The notes beneath the pieces are model-generated. The model searched no databases and was not told the DNA's origin. It saw only the letters and a program-made list of their open reading frames with translations. Positions 20,645-31,169 of a stretch of DNA of 64,000 nt are shown here, one piece after another. The position numbers and the translations under genes are program-made. Source of the stretch: Sphaerolaimus hirsutus (taxonomy: Eukaryota > Nematoda > Chromadorea > Monhysterida > Sphaerolaimidae); the NCBI GenBank assembly GCA_964036195.1, contig OZ038459.1:18907206-18971205 (forward strand), written 5' to 3'. Numbering within the stretch: position 1 is the stretch's first letter; each line of letters opens with the position of its first letter.

Positions 20645-21060
20645 CTCATGTAAGTGGACGCTTCATTTGCCTCATTTGCAGAAAAACTATGTGACTTTCC
20701 CCAGCATATTTCTTTTCACAAAACAAAAATATACACACAACACAAAATACATAAATGACTAGGTACCTACTTATGTATCAGAATGCACCTAGGATTATGT
20801 GAAGATCTACTGTCTTATGTGGAATGAGACTAATACTAAAAATAGGAAGGCAATATAAATGGAGAAATCTGAGACACAATGGTAATTTTGCCACAAATAT
20901 GACGGCAACTCTTGTTGATTAGTTATAATAATGTGATACGTGTCATAGACATTCATTTGAGAATAGTGAAATAAGAGAAATGGTCGACTTAGATTGTTTG
21001 AAGATATTGAATCTAGAACAAATCAAATCCACAAACTTCACGTCAGCATACATAATCGAA
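20645..21060. other. No gene recognised
   Basis: AT-rich with many stops in all frames. Confidence 0.4.
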
Positions 21061-21309
21061 TATACCGTATTTCATCGAAATACCCCCCATCAAAATGGGC
21101 ACTATGAATTTGTGGTCCGGGAAATGCATAACAGACGTTCAAAACACTTACTGTGTTACGTTAGAACATCGTTTATACCATCTTCATCCTTATAAAAGGC
21201 TGTAAAAACTTATAAATGGTGGTTATTGTTGCATTTTTCACGTTTCTCTCTCAAAATTTTCACTCTGAACAAATAAACCCCCGGGGGGTAATTCGAGGAA
21301 ATACTGTAT
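21061..21309. mobile_element. Family F element
   Basis: TACCGTATTTCATCGAAATACC at the left and a GGTAATTCGAGGAAATACTGTA end at the right. It shares the CACTATGAATTTGTGGTCCGGG interior with 59465-59545. Confidence 0.6.
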
Positions 21310-21502
21310 ACACTCAATAATGGGAGGGGATTTATGCAGCTAGTCGGGGATAAAATCCTACACACATTGAATTTCAATCTCACCTCTCAACACTCGAAGT
21401 TTTTCAACACCCAGTTCACTATTCAAACAGCAATACAAGAATAGGATACCTGTGCAGTCCCAATGAAATGAGTTTTTCAATTGATACGCAACACATTGGT
21501 CT

Positions 21503-21777
21503 GTTGCCTGTCCCAGACCCTGTAAAATGTCGTTGTCATGTAAAAAACATGTAAAATGTCATGTGTCATGTAAAAAACCCAGTGAAGTATCATTGAAAAA
21601 TTGATGAAAAATTGTATCCACATCTTAACGTAGGATGTGGATACAAAAACATAAGATTTGAATACTTTACAGGGTCTTCTACATGACATTTGACACTTTA
21701 AAGGGTCCTTAACACGGCATTTACTGCGTTCTTTTCATGACACATGACATCTTACAGGATCTGCGACTGCCCCCTGG
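21503..21777. mobile_element. MITE family A copy
   Basis: TGTCCCAGACCCTGTAAAATG at the left and ATCTTACAGGATCTGCGACTGCC at the right, with TCATGTAAAA words between. A second small inverted repeat (ACATCTTACG) sits in the middle. Confidence 0.65.
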
Positions 21778-22675
21778 TCGCTGGCACTTGATCTAAAAAT
21801 TGGCGCTTACTTCAAACTTTTGAAAAGACGCAGTCAAAAATCGGTACCTGGCAACTGCGGCACACAATTTCGAAGGCACTCGACACTTGGCTTTTTTCTG
21901 GCCGCGACCATACAATTTACCTGTCAACATGTCGGGTAGCCTTTGAAGCTTAAAACGCATAAAGAGTGACATCCGGGAAAAGCCACTCAATCTCAGTATG
22001 TAGGCAAAGGAAGGAAGCTTGCCGGAAATAAAACATTTGGATAACTTGCATTATCGACTTCACCTGAAAAATATTGGCATAAGCTTATGTTTTAAAGGAT
22101 TACTGTGTAGTTTGAGGCCAATTAAGAAAAAAAACTTGTATAATTCTTTTCCTGATGTTGCATAATAGTTGCCTAAAAACACACAGAAAAAAAACTTGAG
22201 CCAAAAATGACAGCTGCTCACATATGACAGAAACCCATAAAAGTTATGATTCCTCAAGCCACACAAAGGTGTGCACAATTGACAGATTGACACTACATAG
22301 CTTTATGACACTAGGATTGACAATGTCAACTCCTAATGCTTTGCAACTCAATACTTCCTTTTATAATAAAAGAAAAAAGATACCTTCTAGCTTACTACAC
22401 ACTGCCACAGCAGACTAATGAAGCATTGAGTAAGTAATAAATAGGTGACCTGAGAATCGCAAACTAACTCAGCTGGATAATGAACACGCAATGGGTTCAG
22501 CGGCCTGCAAAAAAAAGGAAAAAAAGAAATCATTCATGAAAACTACAAAAGCAGAGCGATTACAAAAGAATCCCCATTCAATCCCCGCGTATGGGCGCGC
22601 GCGGGCGGGGGGTGCCATATCGCAAAGTGCAAAAATGTTCCCACTTTCTTCCACTCACATTACCTAGCATAACTA
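21778..22675. other. No gene recognised
   Basis: Short frames on both strands without motifs or splice support. Confidence 0.4.
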
Positions 22676-22979
22676 CCGTATATACTCGAATAAGTCCCCC
22701 GGGGAGTTATTTTTCGTCAGACTTTTTAGAGGGGGGAACTATTCAAGGGGGAATTATTCAAGGGGGGGGGGAATAATTAGTGCGTCAAAAAATTTGAGCA
22801 TATTTCTATTAACTAATCTGATGAAATATACTTCATTTACTAAATAATGTGCAATTTTGGTTCAAATTTGATGCAAAAACTTTATCATATTTCTAAAGGG
22901 GGGTTATTCGAGCGGGGGGGGGGGGTTATTAAAGAGGGGAATTATTCAAGGCGGGGGAATTACTCAAGTATATACGGTA
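22676..22979. mobile_element. Family F element
   Basis: Ends TACCGTATATACTCGAATAA and CTCAAGTATATACGGTA, with a G-rich interior. Confidence 0.65.
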
Positions 22980-23548
22980 TGTACACGTACAGTATTATGA
23001 CAGAGTACATAATATACGGAGCTGCAATGGCGGCTCATTTGATTCCGATACAGTGAAACACAAGTAGCTGCCAGCGGAGCCACTGCGCGCCGCCCTACTT
23101 GGGCGCGGCGTGAGTAACGCACACTTAGTAATTGGGGTGCCGGTTTGATGACACTACACCCCACAAACTGCCCAGCTATCTATCTATCTGGTCATACCAT
23201 TTTATAGATTTTTATTTCCAAAATCACCAGTTCATGTGTCTAACTGCCTATTTTCAGTTATTTTTAGTACTATATGTCCTTCTACACATACTTTGAGCTA
23301 TTTTTCACCTAACATAAGCAATTTTTTTTTCATCCTTCTACACCTTGAACAAGCCCATATATTGAACGATGGAACCCCCCACAACTTTTTTTCAGCTATC
23401 TATTCCTCCAGAGAAGCGGTTTGCTATTTATACAGCGCTGAAGGGTCAAACCCTAGGATACACCAGATCACCATTGTGGCCACACACACTGGTACTCCAT
23501 CAATATTCGGGAACTCATAAATCACAGTTTGCCAGACTCTGTATACAA
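22980..23548. other. No gene recognised
   Basis: Unique sequence. The small frames are unconvincing. Confidence 0.4.
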
Positions 23549-24242
23549 TACGCCCCCCCCCCGCTCAAAAATCCTGGCTACGTCCCTGGAGTAGGGATGG
23601 CCATTTTTTAACTGTCCTTTTTTAAACAAAACAGGGGCATCAAAAACATTTTTTAATGTAAAAAACATCAGCCAATTTTTTTTGCAGTGCACTGGGTATC
23701 CTGCAATATTTAGCGTGTTATCTGTCATACACATCACCATTGGTGGTTGTTTTAATTGGTTTTAAGGCAGTTTTAGTGTGAAAGTTAAAATTAGTTCATG
23801 CTGTGTAATAAAAAGCCGTGATATGTTAGTGTAGTATATAATATCCAACCAATGTGATCCCACATACTTCTACAGTGTGATCAATCACTGTCAATGGATT
23901 AGCCTTCTATCATACCCTTATATAAGTGCTATTACATGTAAAACTTGACTTGAAGTCATGAACATTTGACAATAGGCAATGTATGTAACAAGTCGACAAA
24001 AATTGGATCGTTTTGAAAGAAATCACCACTTATAATGCTATCTCATGGCACCACAGCTATTCTGTGGCTATATATAACATCACAAAGTACTGGCAATTGA
24101 CTGATAATCCTGTATATGTTGACCCATAACCATATTTGGGAGCTTTTTAAAAAAAAACCGTTTTATAATAAAAACATTTAAAAAAGTTTTTTTTAACAAA
24201 CAGGATCATTAAAAAATTTTTTTGGCCATCCCTACCCTGGAG
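23549..24242. mobile_element. hAT-like element family B (23592-24234) inserted at a family E fragment
   Basis: TAGGGATGGCC and GGCCATCCCTA ends with a perfect 8-bp duplication CCCTGGAG (23584-23591 and 24235-24242). The subterminal regions are poly-A/T and the core is about 0.5 kb, shared with 28240-28902, 32777-33482, 40692-41373 and 48902-49552. It landed in the last bases of a truncated family E copy (23549-23588). Non-coding. Confidence 0.85.
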
Positions 24243-24756
24243 CAAATGCATGATAAACCAAAATTGCCAGCCAAGTCTGCACAGCTGAGAAAATACAAGA
24301 CTGTCACATATGGAAAACTACTCCTAGGGATAAATGAAAATACCCAGCCTGTGCTCAGCGCTACTATGCAGCTTACTACACAATGCAGCGTATAATGCTT
24401 ATAATTCCACTTGCTGCTATTATTGACTGAGCAAACTGTTGGCTGAGCGAGAAAATTTCCCACTTTCTGGCTGGTGATTTTGCACGCCGAACGCTCGCGT
24501 ATCATAAATATTTAGGTGAAACGTAACGACGGGCGGACACTAGCCAATAAATCTATAAGAAAACAAATGTTTCAGCTTAAATTTTAGCAACGAAATCTGC
24601 GAGATGCAGGATGCACCGAAGAACTCACCAGCTACGTCATGGCTCTACACAACAAACAATGTGCCCTTCACACACTAGTTTCCAGCCAAAATTTCAAAAA
24701 GTCATAAATCAGTTTCGAACTCATTTGAGTTTACGGAAATGATGTATTGGGCCCCC
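24243..24756. other. No gene recognised
   Basis: Nothing supportable seen. Confidence 0.4.
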
Positions 24757-24918
24757 AGCCCCACACGCTAGTTGACATCGGGACCAAATGTCAACTGGTG
24801 CCGACCCCGATTCAAAGCTTGCTGACGAGTGGTCAAACGACGTACAAACGCAATCTTTGAATTAGGAACGGAACCAGTTGACATTTGGTGTCGATGTCAA
24901 CTAGCGTGTGTGGGGCCA
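24757..24918. mobile_element. MITE family G copy
   Basis: Near-complete inverted repeat from CCCCACACGCTAGTTGACAT to ATGTCAACTAGCGTGTGTGGGG, containing the paired TGTCAACTGGTGCCG and GGAACCAGTTGACA blocks. Confidence 0.8.
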
Positions 24919-25324
24919 CTCCGGTAAAAGCGTTCAAATCAGGTTGGAGTTTTCAAAAATTTTAATCAAGAACTAGCGTGTGCATAGAGCCATTAGTTCA
25001 CTGCCCAAATTTCCTATAAACGTAGTTGACGGAGTAATCATTTCGGTAAACTCAAATGCATTCAAAGCTGATTCATCAGTTTCCGAAATTTCGGCTGTAG
25101 ACTAAATGGTATGCGTGCAGACATCATAGTCTCTCCAGAATTTCACATTCTAAGTAACGAAAGAGACAGAATGCAATTTCGATTTCCACGCACATCCCCA
25201 AAGGTAAACTACAGAGACATTCATTCAAATTCGGTCGGTGTACCTCTAAATACTTAAATCCCAACATACTGCACTTCACTTGTCTCTATTCACTTAATCA
25301 CAGTGAATTGACAGGAGAAACGTC
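24919..25324. other. No gene recognised
   Basis: Contains ACTAGCGTGTGCATAG and TTTCCGAAATTTCGG words that resemble family M ends (58955-59143). Otherwise unique. Confidence 0.4.
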
Positions 25325-25500
25325 CAGGGGGCAGTCTCAAACCCTGTAAAATGTCAAGTGTCATGCAAAGTGTCAAAAGTCATGTAAAACGCCCTCAAAA
25401 AATGGCCCTGTACGTTCGCCATTTTCCACAGCATATCATGAATTTTGACATATTGCACATTTGACAGGGCATTTTACAGGGTCTGGAACTGTCCCCTGGG
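25325..25500. mobile_element. MITE family A copy with symmetric ends
   Basis: CAGGGGGCAGTCTCAAACCC at the left and GGGTCTGGAACTGTCCCCTG at the right. The interior words TGTCAAGTGTCATGCAAAGT and their complements form a hairpin. This copy lacks the GTGCC end used as a splice donor in the genic copies. Confidence 0.75.
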
Positions 25501-25975
25501 ATATGGATACTTCACGATGGACACCCGAGAGAAGCGCGCACTAAGTTAAGGCATGAAGTACTCGCAACTTGCAACTTCAAGTGGATCCATTTGACTAAGT
25601 ATATTGCAGTCAGCGCGGGCAGATTCGAGACACTGAGAAGAGATTGGAGAAGTGTACCTAGTTAGCCTCATAAAGTGCTCGCGCAGATTCGTCCGCTGGG
25701 GGGGGGGGGCGCTAAATATTTGGATACACGGGTGAATTTTAGAGTGATTTGTGTATGTCTCAATGGCAGCCTAACACGAAACTTTTTTATAGAATTTCGG
25801 AAGAATCTCAGATAGCTTAATATTTAAATGCTAAAACATGCTGCTATGGTGGTGAAACGCATTTCTCAGACCGCAGTGTCACCGAAATCAGCAAACAGCC
25901 TAATTCAGAGTAGAAATAAAAAACTACAAAGCAAATGACAGTTTCCACAGTGCGTGAGTGGCGCCTGGCATCCAA
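25501..25975. other. No gene recognised
   Basis: Unique sequence with one G homopolymer near 25700. Confidence 0.4.
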
Positions 25976-26203
25976 CTAGTGATGGAAAAAGCACCGGGAA
26001 ATATGGCACCGCATCGGCACCTCTGCCAGTCCTCAGAAAGGGCACCTGGCACCATGAGTACCGGCCAAACAATGGCACGGCACCGCACCAGTGCTATTCT
26101 GAAAAAAATGGCACCGGCACCGGCTGGGCACCCTCAAAAAAGGGCACAGGTGCCCTTCGGTGCCCAGCACCGAGGCACCGGTGCCTTTCCACCACTACAC
26201 CCA
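25976..26203. mobile_element. MITE family J copy (GGCACC type)
   Basis: Starts CTAGTGATGGAAAAAGCACC and ends GGTGCCTTTCCACCACTA. The interior repeats GGCACCG words instead of GGCGCC. Confidence 0.65.
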
Positions 26204-26780
26204 ACACCCAGTGGCCACGCACACCAGCACACTGTCGGAATTTGGACAACACATAAATCTGTCTTGAACTTATTCGAGTTTACCAGAACTAGTGGTTTTT
26301 GACCGCCACGGCCAGAAGTTGACAGATTTCATTCTCGTCAACTGAAAAGTGTTAAAACCAAATTTTTAACCACCAATTCAGCGCCAAACCCCACACCCAA
26401 ACCCGAGCACCCACAAAACACGTTAGCTAAGCTAATGGGTTTCGCCGCGCGGCAATAGCGGCCGCGTGCAACCCTTCAATCGAGCCGCGCGACACACTGC
26501 GCAATATCACGAGAGAACAGTGATTGATTGAGCTAATCACTTTGCAAACCGGCCGCCGGGAACTGCGCCGCGCGCCTGAAAATAACCGGCAAACGAAAAA
26601 ACATGCCGCCGCGACTTGAGAAGGCTGAAAATGGGCGGCGAGAAGGTTTCGAAGGAGTGTGCAATGCGACTGACGCACGAAGGGATATAAAGGTTGGAGG
26701 TAACAATAAGTGTTTTTTTTGCACCGCTTAGCAATGATTAAAGGAACTAGTAGAAATCAGCCGGTAGCTGGTTGACGACC
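26204..26780. other. GC-rich patch, possible first exon of an unseen gene
   Basis: 26430-26700 is rich in CpG and CGCGCGGC words. A 43-codon plus-strand frame from an ATG at about 26601 (MPPRLEKAENGRREGFEG...) is followed by AAG|GTTGG, a possible donor. There is no downstream partner and no known motif, so I do not call a gene. Confidence 0.2.
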
Positions 26781-26782
26781 AG

Positions 26783-27412
26783 GTGGCAGTCCCGAGCCCT
26801 GTAAAGTGTGTTAAGTGAAGTGAAAAATGTCATGTAAAGTGTCGATCAACGGAAATAATATCTTATTACTGCACTTTGCATGATAAATGACACCTTCCAT
26901 TTAGGGTTCAAATGGGATTGACTTTTCGGGATCGGGATTGTTTTTTTGAGATTTCGGGATCGGGATCGGGATTGGCCGGGATTGGGGTCACGGGATCGGG
27001 ATTGGCATTTTTTCGGGATCGGGATTGGGGTCTTGGGATAGAGATTTTAGCCAATGTTTTGGCATCCACAGTTGTTCATAAAGGTCTAAAAACACTGTTG
27101 GATGCCAGAAACATGGCATAAAATGAACGCTGGGGGTTTGCGTTCACATTTTTGCACGCAAAAACGTCGTTTTTTCACTTTTGATAATTTCCACTAATTT
27201 TTCCGGGATCGGGATCCCGGACTTTGGAGTTTCTCGGGATCGGGATTTGAAAAGTTTCGGGATCGGGACTGCTAAATCCCGGAATTTCACGGGATCCGGG
27301 ATCGGGATCGGGATCCCGTTTGAACCCTACTTCCATTTGAAGTGACAATTGACACTTCATATATTTGATACTTTACTTGACATTTCACAGGGCTTCGGAC
27401 TGCCACCGGGTG
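26783..27412. mobile_element. MITE family A copy split by a family C insertion
   Basis: The outer ends CCAGGTGGCAGTCCC and GGACTGCCACCGGG are a good inverted pair. A complete hAT-like family C element (26902-27329) lies inside, so family A was here first. A further partial A copy follows at 27414-27592. Confidence 0.7.
26902..27329. mobile_element. hAT-like MITE family C
   Basis: Ends TAGGGTTCAAACGGGAT and ATCCCGTTTGAACCCTA with a perfect 8-bp duplication CTTCCATT (26894-26901 and 27330-27337). Most of the element is an irregular CGGGAT hexamer repeat. A core from about 27040 to 27180 is shared with 39580-39978. Confidence 0.88.
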
Positions 27413-27592
27413 GTTAAGTAAAGTAATGTAAAGTTTCAAATGCCATGTAAAGAGTCACAAATTTGTAGGATGTCATGCAAAATGCCATGTAATGTTCCGA
27501 AATAAAACACTTGTTTCTTTACTTTTTATTTATTTTATATTTTCATCGATATTTGATACTTTACTTATTTTACAGGGTGCAGGACTGCCCCT

Positions 27593-28239
27593 AGACCACA
27601 TTGTAGAGACAACTTTGACAGTTATTTTATTGAAAAAGTAACTAAAATAGAGAAAAAAAACCCTAGGAACGTCGGCAACGAAAACCCTAAAGCATCAGTA
27701 GATATTTGGGGAGTTCCATTCTAAAAGTTCACAAGCGCTAAATCCAGAAAAATCGAGTTAAGCGTGGATTTGACTTCCACGTATAGTTTTTCACATTTTA
27801 GAAAAAAAATCAGCGTTATAGTCCATTTCGTTCCCGAGATACAGTGGTACCGATTTTCAGAAAAATCACAATTTTCACATAGAAAGTGCACATATCCATC
27901 TCAGATCCCCTATGAAAAACAAGACTTTCATTTCGTAAGTGCACATATCCATCTCGGACCACCGGAGTTTCATTTCATAAGTGCACATATCCAAAAAATA
28001 GTTTCATTTCCAAAAGTGCACGCGTGCTTCGGCGCGGCCGCGAAGAGCTGGCCGGAATTCCCATACAAAAAAAGTTTGATTTCCAAAAATGCATACATGA
28101 ATTTCCAAATCTATTTTGCACTATAAATCAAATATGCGTGCATATATTGATCTGAAAAATTTAGGTAGAGGTACTTTTAGACACGGGCTTTGCAGTGATG
28201 TGATTCGTTTTATCCTACGATGCACCGTTAAGAAGTTAT
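27593..28239. other. No gene; loose internal repeats
   Basis: GTGCACATATCCATCTCGGA and TTTCATTTCGTAAGTGCACA words recur at least four times between 27880 and 28100. The 120-codon frame at 27764-28126 reads through these repeats and is not credible. Confidence 0.45.
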
Positions 28240-28902
28240 TAGGGATGGCAAGCGCTTTTTTTTTTAAATGCTGCTTTTTTAAAAAAAAAAGCGCTGGCAA
28301 AATTTTTTGTACTCATGCACTAGGTATTTTGCAAATTTTTTTTGCGCGCAAGCACATAATTTCACATGCAAATTGCCATTGGTGGTCGTTTTCATTGATT
28401 TTGTAGCATTTAAGTGGCATTGCTTCTATTCCTGCATGGTATCATGTAATAATAAGTTGAGGAGATATGTCAGTGTAGTAAATAATATCCAGCCAATGTG
28501 CTTCCACTTTTCTACACTGTGAAGCATCACTGTCATGTATTAGCCATCTTTTATAGCCAAATTTAAGCACTATTCCATGCCTAACTTCACTTGCAGTCAA
28601 GAAACATTCAAAAACGGCGATATACATAATTAGTCGACATAAAATTGGAATTTTTTTGGCAGAAATCAGCACTTATAATGCTATCAGATGATTACATAGC
28701 CATTCTATGGTTATATATCATCACAAGTACTGCCACTTGTCTGATATACCTGTATATATTGACTCAGGACCATATTTGGGAGCTTTTTAGGTAACGTCTT
28801 GACAATTTTTTAAAAAAGCGAAAACAGCGCGTTTTTTATTAAAAAAGCGCTTTTTTAAAAAAAAGCGGAGCCGTTAAAAAAAGCGCTTTTTCTCCATCCC
28901 TA
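28240..28902. mobile_element. hAT-like element family B
   Basis: TAGGGATGG and CCATCCCTA ends with an 8-bp duplication GAAGTTAT (28232-28239 and 28903-28910). The A/T homopolymer ends contain AAAAGCGC blocks. Confidence 0.85.
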
Positions 28903-28910
28903 GAAGTTAT

Positions 28911-29618
28911 TTAACATTTAATTTCAAATGTTCAGATTTGTTCCCAATTTTGGGTGACTTACAAAATCTCACATAACTCCCTAAGTATTTCCCGGCCAAC
29001 ACAATTTGTGATTACAAAAATTGTAGAGAAATGTCGGATCTATCTGAAAAGTGCGGGGCAAGCGTCGTCCTCCAAACATAGCGCCGTCGGGCCAGCGTCA
29101 AACTTTAAAATGCGATTTAGAAAAATCGAAAAACTTGGATACCCATATAACTTGGTATATGCATTTTTAGAATGAAACTCCCCATTTACACGACTACAAT
29201 GAAGAGATCACGTGGTGACATTACAAAGTAAAACTTTAAACATTTGTATTTTAACGTGTTTACATGGAGGAAACGGGAAACGTTTTGATAAAAAACATCG
29301 AAAAAACAGATCTCACTGAAACGTTTCAGACACAAAAATACTGCGAAACACAGTGGTTGTTGTTTGAGTGAATTGCGTACGAGCAGCAATAAAAATACTA
29401 ATCTTAATTCTTGAGAAAAAACGATCCATCAGGACAATCAATACACGGCATAAAAAGGAAACTTTTCGTACAACCACCGCGTGAACCCCCAACTTTCTAA
29501 AAAAAACCCTTAAAAACAACAAAACGCAAAAATAAAAACTAGAAATCGCAAAGGCAACAAAACCAAACCACGTTTTAAAAAACCCTCTTAACTCCGCCCA
29601 CAATCCCTCAAACCTCCC
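28911..29618. other. Region 3' of the Argonaute gene
   Basis: No coding signal. It should contain the 3' UTR and polyadenylation site of the minus-strand Argonaute gene; I could not pick a convincing AATAAA. Confidence 0.35.
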
Positions 29619-31169
29619 TCAGCAAAAATAGGGCACAAACTGAAGCCTCTTGGGCATACCCATCAGAAGCTCCGCCTCTTTTGCGAACTGCCTGGTGTCG
29701 AGCCGCTGACCGGAGTCGTACTGGGGCATCAGGTCGGGCCGGCGCTCGTCCGACGCCAACTCTTCCATGCCCGACAGCACGTTGACCAGTTTGACGGACG
29801 ACTGGTTGGATTGGGGGGGGGGGGTTAATGTGAGAATCAGGGGTCTCCCATCGGGGGGGGGGTTGGAGGTGCCCCCCCCCCAAAAAAAAATCGTACGGTT
29901 AAATATCGTGCTATCTATCCCGGAGGAAAATTTTTCAGGATTTCCCGGAGCGATTTTGAAATTTTACCCCAAATCATATTCCAAATAGCTGTTGCGTAGA
30001 AAAAATAGCGGCGTGTGCAATTTACTATGTGTATACACTGCGATCGGAACCAGTTGACATTTAGTGTCACTGTGAACTAGTTGTGTAAATCAGGGGTTTA
30101 GTGGATTTGGACCCCTCCCCCATACTGAACCCCTGGTGTAAATAGAGTAAACATAAAGTTTCACAGGCCCAACCCGCTTCGATCGAAATACCAGCCATAA
30201 AGCCATTAGACAGACAAACAACGCAAGCACACGCCATCGTCCCCAAAAAACCCCCACAACCTCGAAACCCCCCAAACTCGAACCTTCACACTGCCGCTGC
30301 CCTGGCTCTTGGAATCTCCCTCGGCGAGCGCGGTGCTCTTGGTGCTGCTGGCGGACGGGTGCGGCAGCGTGGCCGCGCTCCTGTCCGCCGCCGGCGAGCC
30401 CGTGTCGCCCGCCGCCGACACGCTCAGGTCCACCATTGCCGAGGAGAGCTGCGGGCGGGCGCGAGTGTCTTTAGGGAACTACCGTATCTACCGTACCTAA
30501 TTTTAACAAAAATGGCACGTCATTGTGTTTAAAAAGCATATTTCATCAAATGAATTGAAACATGCTTGAAAATTTTGACGAAATAATCATTCCCTCCCTT
30601 GAATAATCCTAATAATAATGTCTGATGAAAAAATAATCCCCCAGGGGGATTATTCAAGCAAATACGGTAAATATGATTGTGCATACGATATGATCCTGGA
30701 ATCGACGCCGCCACCTCGAAATACCTCGAGTATGAGTGAGCTGGGGGAAATACCCATTCAACTCGAAATAAACCCCTTTGATATTGAAGATAAATTCAAA
30801 CTAGTTTACCGTTGATGACCAGTTGATGAACAAGTTGTTTATAATAAATCACTATTGAAAACTTAAATGCGTTCTAAGCTGACTCGTGAGTCTTCGAAAT
30901 TTCGTGCGAAAACTAGTGTACGCAGGCACATTCTACCACAACACACAATCCATCAACCCAAACCGACCCTCTCAACACCCCTCACACTGGACGCTCCCGC
31001 AGCCGCACTAGCAGCGACACTCTGCTCATCCTCCCCCAAATCGGCCTGCCTATAGGACCCCCCGCTGCCCTCGGTCGCCCCGCCGGACCGCCCGCCGCCG
31101 CTGCCCCCTTCGGCGGCTTCGGCGAGCCCGCCGCCAGCCGCGGCGAGCACTTCGAGCTGGTCGAGACCG
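29619..31169 (-). other. Argonaute C-terminal low-complexity exons 23-25
   Basis: After the catalytic His exon, typical AGOs have about 30-60 residues to the end. Here about 170 residues follow, Gly/Ala/Ser-rich in exons 23 and 24 and ordinary in exon 25, ending RLQFVPYFC, comparable to the terminal ...RTMYFA. Phase is preserved at all three junctions and GC content is high. This may correspond to the phosphorylated Ser cluster loop of human AGO2, greatly expanded. Confidence 0.75.
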
